Shown: one piece after another, positions 12,241-25,539 of the stretch
Layout of the letters: each line of letters begins with the position of its first letter
Position numbering within the stretch: position 1 is the stretch's first letter
DNA from: Undaria pinnatifida
Taxonomy: Eukaryota > Sar > Phaeophyceae > Laminariales > Alariaceae
Reading direction: 5' to 3'
Assembly (NCBI GenBank): GCA_012845835.1
Contig: JABAKD010000021.1
Location: 10,030,199-10,094,198 of the forward strand
Length of the DNA stretch: 64,000 bases
Program-made: the position numbers and the translations under genes
The notes under the pieces: model-generated
Database searches by the model: none
Told to the model about the DNA's origin: nothing
Seen by the model: the letters and a program-made list of their open reading frames with translations, nothing else

Positions 12241-12479
12241 CGAGCGAGCCAGCGAGCGGCGGACGACGCGACTGGGCCGCGGATCGCCGGCATTGAGTGG
12301 CTGGGCGACCAACTATCTTCCGGCCGGGCGACGACTCTTCTACTACGAGTACATACGGTGTTATTCGCTGTATATAGTGTCATTTTTTTGCATCTAGAAC
12401 GAAGTATGTGCTGCACATCGTCGGAAGGAAAACGATGTAGTACTTTTTTTTTTAAGTTTTATTAATACAGTACGTAAGA

Positions 12480-12545
12480 TGAGTTCGATCAGTTTTAGGG
12501 TCGATCCTCATCTTTGCAAGCTGCGTGATACTCCGGTCGTGCGTT
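12480..12545 (+). repeat. Family E terminal fragment
   Basis: The block CTCATCTTTGCAAGCTGCGTGATACTCCGGTCG follows a GAGTTCGATCA..GGGTCGAT segment, as at 23165-23225, 29625-29695 and 50210-50290. These short copies carry only the 5' end of family E. Confidence 0.6.
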
Positions 12546-15500
12546 TTTGCTCTTTTTTAATAGTTTTGTACGGCGTCTAACTAGGTTCTGTACAGCTGAG
12601 CCGCGCGAGGTCAGTCGGTGGAGATTGGGCGATTATGCAGTCGACCGAGCGATGACGCAAGCGACCGAACCGACGGCGCAAGCACGCGAACAAAGCGACC
12701 AACGGCGCAGTCAAATACCAAACCGCCCGATACACAACAGCACAATGACCTCAAACAACTGCTCACTGCTGCGTACGTACAATGGTTTCCTAGGTAACAA
12801 TTAAGGCCCTGAGTTGGACCCCCTCCCCCCCTCCTCATCCCGTCTTTTATCCAGCAGTTTTCGTAGTATTGTACCGATAGGTTTTAGAGTAGGCTCCCCT
12901 CTACTTCTTATCGTGGTTTACAATTTGGAATGGGCCCGTCCTTGACTTCGTCAAAAACGGGAGGGTGGGTTTGTGTTTCACGCGCCAAGGTGTGTCACTA
13001 GATCCAGTGCCCAATCTTCTTGCAGTTTATACGACCCGTGGGGAAATCTCTTCCCGCCTGCTAGCACGCAGGGTTCTGCGGCTGGAGATCGGTGTTCGAC
13101 AAACGAAAAAAGGATGAACGTAGAAAATCAAACACAAACAAGCCTCTTTGCCAACGGCCTGACGAGGCCACGCAGGGCTTCACGCTATACAACAGCGCGA
13201 CCAAAAGCCCGCCAAACCGAGCACTGCGCCATTTAATAATACGTACGTGGTGTGTGAGACTAGTGCTACGATGAAGTCGTATTATTAATGGCTGTTGTTG
13301 TTATTGATGGTGCTCTGGTGTATGGTGGCTGAGGGTTTGTTGAGTCAGAAGGCCGAAACAAATACCTATACTTATTTTCTTATTTTAGTTATACCCAAGC
13401 ACCGTTCGAGAGACCTGCATCTAACATCATAGATAGACAAGAACGCAGGGGGATGTGTTGGCTGGTGTAACGATGTAACGTATCGGTATCACATCTTGGT
13501 CACATCTGAAATATATGTGATTAATATGTCCAGGTTTTATCAGCCAGACCCCGATTGTGATTTTCTAGTTAGATGTACACCACCACTGCTGGCTGTCAGT
13601 CAGCGCCGACTGTTAACTCAGTGGCCATGGTGGGTGCATCTAACAAATTATATTTCGATGCCAGGTGACCTGGAGCATCTGGCATACCCCAAAATCTATG
13701 TCTAGAAAGTTGTGTGCTTCCTGTTCCATATGCTGCGCGTGCGCCGGTCTGTCATCACAAACATGCTCTGCTTTGGGAAACTCTCGTGACTCAATTAGTA
13801 ATATCGAATAAAAATCGGAGACATTCCCAAATAATATGAGACGCACCTCGGCATTACAAAACTTCCCTGCTCCGACCTGCGCCTGCCTCAACTTGCGCAA
13901 ACACTCGGAAGGCAGACATCGTGGTAAACAAACAACACTAAGAAACGCTACTCGTAGCCGCTTTTTCGTTGGTTAAATCAGCCTTTTTTTATGATATACT
14001 ACAGCACGTACGAGATTGTTTATATTTTATTATGCACGACAGCCGACAATTTTGAAGCGTTAGCGTCAATTATTGCAAAAAAAACACGACACAAGCCAAG
14101 ATGACTTAAAAGACCACTCACTGCAGAAAAAAAAACGTACATTCATGTACGACAACCCAAACCTTGAATCGTCGCGAAGTCTTCGTTTGTTTGGGTTTGT
14201 AAAAACCCCTTTTTGTTTGGGCCCATTTAAACCGATAAAACAAATACAACTTTTTCTGTTGTGGTATTATCAACCCCAACGTGAGCGCCCATCGGTACGG
14301 GTAGGACCATGCGACGCCCGTGTCGCACGGCGTTCATCCTTGCATTGGAATCCGGGCATCAACTTGTTGTGTCATTCGCCAATGAAGCGGTAGTCGACGC
14401 TGAAATCGTCGGTTTCTATCGTCTAATTTACCCGCTGAAAAGAAGAGGGTCAAGTCTGGGACCTGGCATCCGGTGGGCGCATCAATCAAAATATGTAGTC
14501 TATATTTATTGAATCATCATCCGTCAAACGAAGTTAACAAATAGAGGAGCTACAAGCGGGCCATTTTTTTCGCTGCGTATTCGAGACGTACGGCATATAT
14601 ATGTACCGGAAATACATATTTTGCTACGCACGATTCCAGGTATCTCAATTCACTGGTTATTTGCTGTGATGGATTTTTTTTTATGTGTGCGTTCGCTGTG
14701 GCGTTGCGGTGCATTGCATCGATCGTCGCGGCATGTATGAATGGGTTCAGCGTTCAGAGTACGTTACGTACGTACCGGTACATTCTGATGTCATCGCGGA
14801 TATGTGTTACTATCAGGTGGAGCCTTCTTCCACCTCTGTGTCACTATATTGCATGTGGCTTGTCCTGTGACCACGGACGTCATGAAGGTGACGAGTTAAT
14901 GCGATTTCAACAACTAGCTGTATACTCCGTATTATTATGGTGGAAACAAAAAAATTGCATGCTTTGTGGAACGGCATTAGACAGAGAGCAAAGGAGAAGA
15001 AGGGTGAGAATGAGGGCTAGATAGAGAGAGGGAAATGACGAAACAACATCCGCAGTAGGTGGTGGGTGGCTGCTGAAGGTGGATCGGGTTAACCAGCATG
15101 TGAACCAGTCGAGGTAATTCCTGCATGCCTGTTGAGGCGTGGGGGCTATTTCATTACTACATTGGTATGTGTTGTGGTGTTTGCCCTCCGATATCGATAA
15201 TCAATCGTGTTCCTCAATCAATCATGAAAAATACAGAAAACTCTCTATTTTTGTATGGATACATTAAATTCCATTAACTCTATACCCCCCCTCCATATAT
15301 CGTCACCCTTGACGGAAATCAACAGGTAGGTGATGCCTTGAATTAGTGTGGATTAATTAATGTTTACCACCCCCCCTCCATATATTAGCACCCTCCCTCA
15401 AAATATGGAAATCCATATCGTTTCCCTCGGACGATGTAAAAGTTGGTAAACGTACGTACAAACTACATGCATGTGTCGTCTCCTAAAACAAAAAAGCTAT

Positions 15501-16160
15501 TGAACTAATTCTGATTTGCGTATTCGCCACCCGTAAATAAATGGGCAGCGTGGGTCCGAAACATGACGAAGAATATCAGCCTAGATTGTTTGAACAACAT
15601 GCATGCATGGCTTAACCGATTATTTGGCCAGCTGGAAGGACGGGCATGTACGAGTTTGTAAGGAATCGTCCACCTCAAATATCGATCCCTCACGTCAAAC
15701 AATCTATGTGCTGTGCTCACAACAGCGTGCAATTCGTACACCACAACAGTGGCTTACGTAGTCACCGTAGTATGGACCCGCCATCAAGAAATATCACGTA
15801 CCAGGTAGTACGTATAATACGCACCAGGCACCTAATACGCACCTTCTCCGAGAAAATCGTTGAAATATTATTACAATGTGGTGTATGTTTGCCGCCCGAC
15901 AACGCGCAGCGTGTCAACCGCAAAATAACGACGAAGAAATAACCATAAAAAAAAAAGTTGACAAAAAGAACGATGTCCCACACCGATTGATGTGTCGCTG
16001 AAATACTGCTATGTTGACGCCCCAAACTTGAGCACAGATAGGCTACTATATGGGATTCAGTACAACGCTTGACGCTAACACCGTGATTTCTTGTTAAATT
16101 TTTCTGTGCGTCCCCAACTCAGTGAGCATCAGGTTCTTGCCTGGGGTTGATGTTGCTCAC
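12546..16160. other. Unannotated intergenic sequence
   Basis: About 3.6 kb with no gene recognised. It holds a doubled CCCCCCTCCATATAT segment (about 15285 and 15365), a fragment of family D (14850-14915) and a TACCAGGTA motif at 15799. Frames are short and overlap in several phases. Confidence 0.4.
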
Positions 16161-16164
16161 GACG

Positions 16165-16500
16165 GGTCCATCATTTTTCTTATTCTTCATCCAATTTATA
16201 TCCTCGCACTACTCTTGCCCTCCCTCCCAGTAGTAACTCAGATCCGGGGTCACATAGCAGGCCCTCTTCCCCCCTCCCCGCTACGATACGTGCCTTCGTT
16301 TTTTTCGCGAGAATGATTCAGCATTTTCTTCCCTCGTCGACTCGCGTTGAATTTTACTCACCCACGCTGCTGGGCTTCCTCAGTAGTTCATCCTTTTTGT
16401 TTTGCCCTAACAGAGTCAAAGTCTCACTACGGTGGGAATCGAACTCAAAGACCAACGCTAGTAGTATTCGAGGGTATCCACTAGACCACCGGGGCGACCG
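16165..16500 (-). repeat. SINE-2, full-length tRNA-derived SINE, minus strand
   Basis: The minus strand starts at about 16500 with GGTCGCCCCGGTGGTCTAGT (A box region), then ACCCTCGAATACTACTAGCG, then a B box in TTGAGTTCGATTCCCACCGT. The body follows with CCCAGCAGCGTGGGTGAGTA and the CGAGTCGACGAGGGAAGAAA block, ending near a pyrimidine/A-rich tail. Copies are at 48250-48600 and 53645-54415, with fragments at 2055, 24985 and 49232. It is non-autonomous and would rely on a LINE for retroposition. Confidence 0.85.
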
Positions 16501-16639
16501 TATACTTTAGGGGCGCAATTGTAGTAGAAGCGCATACGTCGGACACGGTAAACATTTTAGTTTTCCGTATTTTGGGGATAGGGAGGCGTTTTTTTTTTAC
16601 AAGCCTTAACCCTGACCCTAGTCCTGGCTGCAGTGTAAG

Positions 16640-18080
16640 GAGCTGCGCGAGACCCGCGAAGCATGGTGATACTAGTGCAGCTGCACTCTATTCCGCGGCG
16701 CATGTTACAGTCCCACTCGTGTTCTTTTTTCGCTAAAGTAAGTTGGGCAGGATCTCTCCACGAAGCGTGTGCTGCGGCGGTATCTGAGTTGCGTCAGACA
16801 GTCCACAGGAGGAGGCAAGAACTACTATCAGTCGGGGTCAGCCGCCTGGTTGTTGCTTGGGCTAAACCTACGGAGATATGGTGAAAAGAAAGGTAGTGTT
16901 GGTAGTTCTTCAGCAGCTCCAGATGATGGCAACGTCGATCCCACCGACTATTTTGAGAAGCTCAGCTCACAACGGCACAGCTCGGGGGCGTATATTACGT
17001 TATCTTGCCGGATATTACGCTTTCACTTATTCTCCACATGTCTTCAAACTCCTTAGCTTGGAGTCCACCGCATTGTCCCAGGTTGCACCGCATTTGCTTG
17101 TGTGACGTATCTATCATATTAAGGACACAGGTATCTTACAGGCCGACACTAACTATACTGACAAGTCTCAATCGTGACGTACCACGTGGCACTTGGCCAT
17201 GCGCTCGTGCATATGAAATTCGAGGCTCAAAACCTGTCGGCGGAATCTCTGCAGAGGCGTGTGGCGCGGTTCTTGAGTTACGCCAGACAGCCGGAAGGAA
17301 GAGTCACACAAATAGCTTCACTCGTGACGTGGCCTCGTGACCCGCAGCCCCGCACTAGCGCTCACGTAAACCGAGACTCATGATCTATTGGCGGGATCTC
17401 TGTATGAGGCGTGTGGTGCGCGGAGGCTGGACTGTTTCAGGCTGTCCGCAGGAGGAGGTGAGCATTACTATCAGTCGGGGTCAGCCTACTGGCTGCTGCG
17501 TGGGTGAAACTTGCGGAGATGTCGTAAAATGGAAGGTAGTTCTTGTCGATCTTCAGCAGTTCCAGACGATGATGGCGTCGACCCTGACAGCTCTGTCGAG
17601 AAGCTCAGCTCACAGCGGACGCAGCAGCTCGGGCCGAACATAGTACACAGCCTTGTCAGATGTTACGTATAACTCCTTCACAGATTATCTAAACGCGTTG
17701 AAGCTCAACGGTTTAGGTTTTACTGCACCGTTCCAGGTTACGCCCCATGAGTTGCGTAACGTACCTACCAGAGGCATTAAAAACACAGGTACCCTACAGG
17801 CCCACAATACCGACGAGTCTTACTCGTGACGTACTCCATGACTCGTAACCTACAGCCCAATGTTAATTCTTATGTAAGTCGAGGCTCATAACCTTTTGGC
17901 GGCATCTCCATACGAGCCGTGTTGTGCACGGCCTCTAATTCATGTCGGACAACCGAGGTAAGAGCCATCAGCCAGGGTAAGTCGGCTGGTTGCTGCGTGA
18001 GGTTCGGTTTGTGGTCACCTGGGGGGGGGCTGAGCTGAGTGTTCATCCACGCTTCTAGGCCATACCGTAAAACACGCAAG
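16640..18080. repeat. Tandem repeat region, units of about 500 bp, diverged
   Basis: A segment with the order G(G)ATCTC..GGCG(T)GTG..GTCAGACAG/GTCCGCAGGAGGAGG..CAGTCGGGGTCAGCC recurs at about 16750, 17240, 17390 and 17897. A second part (GAGAAGCTCAGCTCACA..CTCGGG, then an ACACAGGTA..TACAGGCC block) follows at 16960/17130 and 17600/17790. The first and last full steps are close to 490-510 bp. No coding frame is conserved between units. Confidence 0.65.
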
Positions 18081-18960
18081 TGAACACACTCCTTCGGGCG
18101 ATTTTCTAATATGGATTTCTCGACAACGGGGACAACGCAACCACGAAGAGGCGCGTTTAAAAAATATCCCGACTAAACCTTTCTGAAACCACCGTTTGTT
18201 GTGTGTGCCTCCCTTTTTCTTGAGAAAAAACCGTCCAAGGGGCGTGTTATCGTGTTATCTTACGTGTTATTCGGTAACGTCTGGAGAGTTCATGACAATA
18301 ATGGCGCTCCGAGGGCCGTTGTGTTGATCAGTGGACTTGTCCAAGAGGACAGGATGAGAGGGAGGAGGACAGGAGTGAAAAAGGGTGCGAGGAGCACGCT
18401 GGTCCCAGCTCGCGCAAGAGAAACAAACCAAACCACGAATACTCTGGATCAACAAAAAGCAAAGCCCGGCGGCCCGTGACCCCCTTTCTTCCGTTTGGTA
18501 GGGCTATGAGCTGGCTGACTCTAAGTCTCCGACTAGATATTAGTCGGATAGGTATCACCTTTAGAACGTGTGTGCGGGTGTTGCTTTGTTGGAATTTACA
18601 TCACCACCCAACTAACAACTAGCCGTGAAGTTTGGCCAATTCACAGCCCTGCAGTCAGGGGTTTCCTCAATATTATGTTCTGAAGTCCTTATCTACGTGT
18701 ATGCGACATTTGATTGTGCCAGATATTTTACTAGATCGGTGAGTGACATGTCGCAATGCCTGAAACAACGCCGTACGTAGCAACTTGTGCTGCTGTGGCC
18801 TACTCGCTACAGTCGACTACGTTATCGATCAGCGACTCGGTAGGCTATCAGCTCCCGCAGAGCGCCCTATCGATCCGGGATCTCGCACCTCCAGGTCAAT
18901 ATTCACACTGATATCGGACTGGTAGATGTTCGGTCGCGGAGAAACTTTAGTTTTCGAGGA
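18081..18960. other. Unannotated intergenic sequence
   Basis: No gene or named repeat recognised. Confidence 0.4.
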
Positions 18961-18963
18961 GAA

Positions 18964-20450
18964 TCACAGACGGGCCGGAGACGTCCCGCCGGAGTTCTGG
19001 CACCTCTTCCTGGCCGTCCAGCCTCGCCGAGTCTTGGGCAAAGTGTCGGCTTGTTTGCTTGAGTAGGCCATGGAAGTGACTCCGTACCGCAGGGAGTTTG
19101 CGACATCGAGGGGAGGCCTCACCCGGAGGAGGTTAATCGGACGGTGAGGCGGTTTGGGGTTGCGGTGCACAGAAAAGAGGAGAGGCGTGGGGCCGAGGGC
19201 ACAAGCGCTACACGAGACGGGCAACCGGCTCGTTATCACTGTCCGCAAAACGGTGCTTGCTTTAGGAGGTGGCCAACTGCGTGCGAGCGCTCTCGCCTTT
19301 TGCGGCCAAGTGCTACACAGTGCAGGACACCTAATGAAAACGTAACTACTTACCCAGGCTACGTTTCTTATTTGGGAGAGGGTGCACTCTACGCCATCTT
19401 CAGTACAATGACTCCCGGCTTTCTTATACTCCTGTAAATAGCAACCTGCTTTTCATTGTGCCCGGTTCCTTGTGAGGTGTCCTGTACTGTAATGCGAGGC
19501 CGGTGGCATGCTCCTGATGGGTTCTGGGGATACCCAGATGATCACCTGCACCAGCGGGATTCAGTATGGAGCTCCTCTAGGGCCTATGGTGTTTTGCCTA
19601 GCTTTTGCGGCCGGGGCCGAATCGTTACCGAGATGAGTCAAGCGGAGAAGGGGTAGAAGCCTTTGCTTATATGGGGGACATCTCTCTCGACTCTATGAGG
19701 GTTACGACCATCACGATCACACCTATTTCCCTCCCCCGGCTCGAGCTAGATGACATTGAAATCGCGACCAACTCCACCACGACTTTGGTGCTACCCTCGA
19801 AAGGGTGCGACCGGACGGCGGAAGATACTTCGCTCCTTTCAAGGGGTCCACGTCCGCACCACCAAAGAAGGAGGAGTGGCGGTGGTGGGCGTTCAGATCG
19901 GCACCGAGGAAAACGATGTTTAGCGAGCGGTAGTTGTAATGCGGGATGGAGGCGCGGGCTACCTTGCGCGCAGCCTCGTTGACACGCCGAGTAAGCAAGC
20001 GGCGTCTCTCATGGCCATCGGGCAGATGAAAATCCACCTTGAGCGGGTCCTGGGTACGGGTTTCTCCCTCGAAACAGCAGGCGGGCAGACAAGGAGGCGA
20101 ACCACGTTGGCGCATCTACCAATGGTCGAGTTATCGGGAACAGCGAAGGTGCACTCGTTCTTCCAGAAGGAGCGTCAGAAAGACCGACGGACGTTGCAAC
20201 CTCACCGCCAAGCCCAAGCGCCTCTTTATCACGGGGGCAGACGGCTTCGGATTTCCGTGGAGGGAAGAGAGGAGAATATCCGATGCTATTGGAAGCAGCT
20301 CGTAACGGAGGTTCTGACCGACTCTTGCCAGCCCCTTAGGAGACGGAGTGGGTAGGGGGCTTCCTGTACCGAGCATCATCGCCCACGCCAAGAGAAGTCC
20401 CGCAGGATATTTGGGACACATAGGGGGGGGGGGGGGGCAAAAGAAGCAAT
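18964..20450 (+). pseudogene. Decayed non-LTR (LINE) reverse transcriptase, plus strand
   Basis: Pieces of a reverse transcriptase occur in order but in different frames. A segment reading GDVPPEFWHLFLAVQPRRVL is at about 18977. An ALHETGNRLVITV-like stretch is at about 19206. At 19557-19620 GIQYGAPLGPMVFCLAFAA matches RT motif B (the 'QGDPLGP..F' block). At about 19650-19710 EAFAYMGDISL corresponds to the catalytic YxDD motif C, but with Gly in place of the first Asp. A downstream part has SLVDTPSKQAASLMAIGQM (from about 19977) and a thumb/connection-like remainder to about 20300. Stops and frameshifts separate these blocks, so it is not functional. Weak coding traces continue to about 20990. 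Family placement rests on remembered motif order and is moderate. Confidence 0.7.
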
Positions 20451-20982
20451 CGCTGGCATAATCTCTGAATCTTAGCTAGGCCGGGGTCTCGGTACAGAGA
20501 AGGGCGGCACCCGGAGGCCCCCACGGACCGACGTGCTGGTGGCGCACGACGCGGTCGCCCCTGACTCCGGGAGAGCCCACATAGCAATCGAGTCAGCGGG
20601 TCGTCACGCCGCGCTCATAGCCTCTCTGGACCAGCCACCAGAGATGGCACGTGCGCCGGGACCGAATTAACTGCCAAGGAGGTTGACAACTTGTGCTTTT
20701 GCCAAGAATCGCTACAGGAGTCTGCACGGGGCTCAAGCTACCGACTGCCTTTGCACAGAGCCATCGGACTTTCTCCGAGTCTCACCCTCATCGGAGATCG
20801 CGGCAACAGACGAAACGCATGATGAAAAATCGAAAATACGTGGCGGTGTGGGTTGCCCTGCTGCGATGCTGTGGACGTGGACACGCGACACGCTCAACAC
20901 CTGCTGCGAATTCGGAGCGAAGGGATGAACCAGCACCAGCCGCTTCTCCTTGTGATTTCCCGCACGCTCTAAATTTGCGGCT

Positions 20983-21062
20983 TTAGATATCCCTCGCGAA
21001 GTCGAAAGTGGCAATCCCTTCATCTAGATATCCCTCGTGAAGTCGAAAGTTGCAAGCCCTTC
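20983..21062. repeat. Two tandem 40-bp units
   Basis: TAGATATCCCTCGCGAAGTC and TAGATATCCCTCGTGAAGTC head two consecutive 40-bp units with a few substitutions. Non-coding. Confidence 0.8.
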
Positions 21063-21477
21063 ACGGGGGATGGAATCTGGGAACGGACGTCAGAGTCAGG
21101 AGTTGACGCCGGTCTTTGGGACGCGCCGAACCCGGAGTATATTCTGCGACATGTAACCCACGCAGGGCCACAATCGCGGGTACCCCTGCGAGGCAGTAGC
21201 TATTATACGATTAGGGTATGTTACAGGCACAGGCCACCCTTTGCAGGTGTCTCTACTATTGATAGGCAGGCCCTACGTTGGTCACTCACTTGCGTTATAA
21301 GCTCTTGTATTATTCCCACAAGCCACGGATAAAACTAAACGCTGAACGCGTTGCGAGTCCTAGGAGCAAATGCATCATCTCATTTTTCCTATACGCAAAG
21401 GTATATCAACCCTTTCATACCATTTCGGTATCCTAGATCTTACGCCTTGCTACGTAGGCTACCAGTGAAATAACATA

Positions 21478-21620
21478 ACACTAGCCCACCCTGATGAGCC
21501 GTATATGTAGAAATATGGAAAAATCGGGGAAGCCCCGGTTCTACGGTTTAGAACATGTCTCGAAGATGCGGTCCTTCAAAACCCACTCCCGCACCCATAC
21601 CCTGCGAGGCTATGAAGCCT
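21478..21620. repeat. Dispersed repeat family F, copy 1
   Basis: CACTAGCCCACCCTGATGAG, then a GAAGATGCGGTCCTTCAAAA block and a CCCACTCCCGCACC block, recur at 27587-27720 in the same order with point differences. Non-coding. It may be the end of a retroelement because it follows the decayed RT, but the second copy has no RT beside it. Confidence 0.6.
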
Positions 21621-23160
21621 CAGGACAAACACTAAAGCAGAAAACTACAAACGGAGAACGGAAGACGGGAAACGGACTACAGAAAACCCCAGCGAATGGC
21701 GAGATCGACTGACCAGGACGAATCATCGACCTCTCTCTAAGGCGCGCAAACGCCAACGCTGTCCTCTTGTCCGGGATAAGCAAGTGTCTTTTGACGTCTG
21801 GATTCGTGAACGTGTTGTTGGTTGTTGCGGTGGAAAACTTTGGGTGTAGCAGGGTGGAAGGCAGCAAGGATGGAGAGGGAAAGGGATGGAGGGTCACTTT
21901 TGTTAGAAATAATAGGAATCTGCAAGGAGAGCACCTTGCCGATAGTCCCAGCTCCTACGCAGGTAGGGTTTCCAATAGGGTGTCTTGCTTTGCACGTCAA
22001 TTTAGGGGTCGCCAGGAGAAACTTAGCGGGAAAAAAAGCGAGGGGGTTGAAAGACCAGCGCACCCTTGGGGTTGGGATGGGGTCATTATGCAGCTTATGA
22101 AGACAATGCGTAAAAGGTAGATTGATACCAGGTATGCCTCAAAATGCGGTTAGACTCGTAGAAATATTTCAGTCCGTAGACACGTATAGAGAACAAGCCA
22201 ACGGAAATCGTGCAAGTCAAGTGACGCAAAGCAGCAGTGCTTCTTTGTGATTTCCATTTAATTGGAGCTTCTTCTTCTCATTGAAGTCTTGGCAATTGAA
22301 ATCGCTTCAGTTCATCAACTAAAAGCCCGCATTGGGGACGCTATTCGGGTACTCCCTGGGCAATCTCAAATTACCCGGGCGAAGCCGGCGGGAAAGTTTA
22401 TGTGAAACCGCCTTTTGATATTGCTTGGACGTATTTGTGCGTGTGGCGCCATTTGAAACAGCTATATACGAGTACGATATGTAACTCGTGATGTTGGTTG
22501 TATCACCACAATAACTCTTCTAAATTGTTGTCCAATTCGACATGTTGTTTTGCCGTTAGGTCCCTTGATTGAATTCCCTGGATTTGTGTTCCCGGCAGTA
22601 GCTCGTAAAACATACCGGTACGGCATACCTGTTGCAATCGTCGACAGCGGGGCGAAATTTACAAGAAGCCCAATTTTACCCGTGTCGCATACATGCGTGC
22701 ACAACAAGGAGCGCCTGGTATAATCACTACGATCATGATCACCCCATCATCACGTTATAATCACCGCGCTTTTTGTTTTTCTGAATCTCTGCTTCCTCCG
22801 ACGTTGAAAGTACGAGAGCGCGAGTTGGCACAAATCGTTGAAGGTCGTCGAGCACTAGGAAAGCTATTACTCAGTGTTTATTTGTTGGTGCGGTGTGGGC
22901 GAAAAAAATGAAATCTCAAGTAGTAATAAGTGTCTTATATTTTCATCAATTCTTACAGTTTCTTCCGTTATTCCACCGAGGACTTGAAGCGCAGAGAGAG
23001 GTGAATATATCCTCTATGCGAGCGCCGGTATATGTCCCGGACGGACATACCGATGTCACGGCGGCAACCGGCATTAATCCACCTACTGCCACTACTGATG
23101 ATAGTTCCCGTGTTTGCCAAGCGATTTCACAGGCACTATTATTTTATAAACTTATTCCAA
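21621..23160. other. Unannotated intergenic sequence
   Basis: No gene or named repeat recognised. A TACCAGGTA motif lies at 22126. Confidence 0.4.
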
Positions 23161-23164
23161 CGAC

Positions 23165-23225
23165 GGCAGCTGTGAGTTCGACGGAGCTAGGGTCGATACT
23201 CATCTTTGCAAGCTGCGTGGTTGGT
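23165..23225 (+). repeat. Family E terminal fragment
   Basis: It carries AGCTGTGAGTTCGACGGAGC and ATACTCATCTTTGCAAGCTG, matching 29625-29695 and 50210-50290. Confidence 0.6.
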
Positions 23226-23249
23226 ACTTGCAGTATTTGTTCTTAATAC

Positions 23250-23550
23250 TATTATTTCATTTGTCATCTGACAATGTAGCGCGAGTGTCAAAAACCAGAA
23301 ACATGATGAAATAACACAACATCCAGATGAAAGTAAGCGTCACACGATGTTTCCAACAACCAAAAACCACGAATACTAGATGTACCTCCCTGTTCTCCTG
23401 GCCTTGCTCCCTTCAGCCGCAAGGGCCAAGTCCTCCCCCCTACTTCCGAAGAAGCATCGAACGACAACCCGCTGTCCACATAAAATTAATACATAAATAT
23501 ATTTTTGTTGTGCCTGGAAGCGGACACAGCCGGCAACACTCAATAGGCGC
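23250..23550. repeat. Dispersed repeat family G, uninterrupted copy
   Basis: It shares with 33405-33990 the blocks TTATTTCATTTG(T/C)CATCTC, AAACATGATGAAATAA, CATCCAGATGAAAG, ATGTTTCCAA, (C)CACGAATAC, and CCTCCCTGTTCTCCTGGCC through to CAAGTCCTCCCCCC. The 33-kb copy has about 270 extra bases between CACGAATAC and CACCTCCCTG, so this copy shows the empty state. Confidence 0.65.
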
Positions 23551-23556
23551 TATACT

Positions 23557-24063
<507 letters not shown>

Positions 24064-24980
24064 CTAGGAAGCTGAATATATAGTCTAATGCGTTACCTTC
24101 GCCCTACCATCCCGCATTGGCGCCCTTGCCGCTTCAGCTATGGACTGCACGTATTGATACCAATTTGTGTGCGGCCGAAGCTGTTATGACGTTGGACCCA
24201 TGTGTCGAGAGGTGTGTCCCTTTATAGCACCCCTAGATTTTCATTACTTGTTTCTACTGCGTTATTTTTTGTGTATGTACGTCGTCTCTGACCTGGCCCT
24301 CGGCTTGCACCTGGTTATTGGAATCACTTGGGAGCTTTCGAGTTGTGTATACGCCAGCAAGATTCGCCCATGACCGATATTGGAGCTTTTCTGGTGTTTG
24401 TATGCACGGCTGTTTTCTTGTTGTCAACCTTCTCACACTTGCGTGTCGGTATTCGCACTTTACGCCCTCTTCTCTTCCTCTGTCGTACGTATCTCTCGCA
24501 ACAGCTGTCGGATCGAAGGACGTCGCCGGCGATTTTCACCGCGAGGAGGGTGGCCTTTGAAGCAGCGTGAAACAGTAGTGCATACTGAGGGAGGGGGGGG
24601 GGCGCTTGGGTAGTTGCTTTGTTGTCCTGTCGGTGCACGTTATGGTTGTGGCACGGCGCCTATTATTACGCGTATGACCAGAGGTTTTCGCGTCGACCAT
24701 GACGCGCGGTAGTACTCTGTGTCGGTGTGCCATTCACAGCGAATATAAGCTGTGAATACCGTGCTTGTCGAGTTTCTTCCACCAGGTGCTGGCGGTTTTG
24801 GCAGAATGTTCACAGCCGAAATTCTAGAGTCCCCACACACGGCGATTCTCCGGGGTAGGACTTGATATTTGTGCAGAGGCGGGACAGTGTTTATTGGGTT
24901 CGTAACTATTTGTTCAACAGTATGGCCGTCGACGGTCGTGCATATTTTATAGACGTTACTTTTTGGGTGGTCTGTTTTTT
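24064..24980. other. Unannotated intergenic sequence
   Basis: No gene or named repeat recognised. Confidence 0.4.
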
Positions 24981-24984
24981 TTTT

Positions 24985-25160
24985 TTCATCCCATTTACTA
25001 TCCTCGCACTACTCTCGCTCTCCCCCCCAGTAGTAACTCAGATCCAGCGTCAAAGAGCGGGCCCTTTCCTCCCCCCTCCCCACTATACGGTACGTGCCTT
25101 CATTTTTATCGCGAAAATAATTCAGCATTATCTTCCTTCGTCGACTCCCGTAGAATTGTT
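24985..25160 (-). repeat. SINE-2 body fragment, minus strand, head missing
   Basis: GTAACTCAGATCCAGCGTCA, the ATTTTTATCGCGAAAATAAT block and the TCCTTCGTCGACTC block align with the SINE-2 body. A poly-T run at 24976-24986 marks the tail end. Confidence 0.7.
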
Positions 25161-25539
25161 TTAGATTAAATTATACGCAGTCAGGCACAAAAACAAGTCG
25201 TTAACGGTTTGGTGGCGATGATGCGGGATGCATTTGGAGTATATTGCATTGATTGAACAGTATAGATTGATCTCGTCGCTTCGAAAAAATGTCGTGTCCG
25301 TAATTATGTAGATAGATGTCTTTTTTTTTCGTCGTCGCAAGTCCCCGTGTTATTTAATAACGGTAACTTTTACAAATACATGTCCCATGATTTTCAGTAT
25401 CATGAGTCAAACAATAATGATTCACCATGCAGTGAACTGTCGTAGATGGGTGGAAAATATTAGTTTACTGTGAAGAACACGCGTAGTGATATGTCAGGAG
25501 GTAATATATGATACAAATCACTGCTGCCAACCGTTGGTA

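Noticed and set aside
21490..21530. Hammerhead-ribozyme-like CTGATGAG...GAAA in family F (also near 27602)
   Set aside because: The core letters are present, but the segment between CTGATGAG and GAAA does not form a proper stem II closed by a G-C pair, and no suitable cleavage triplet with a stem I partner is seen upstream.
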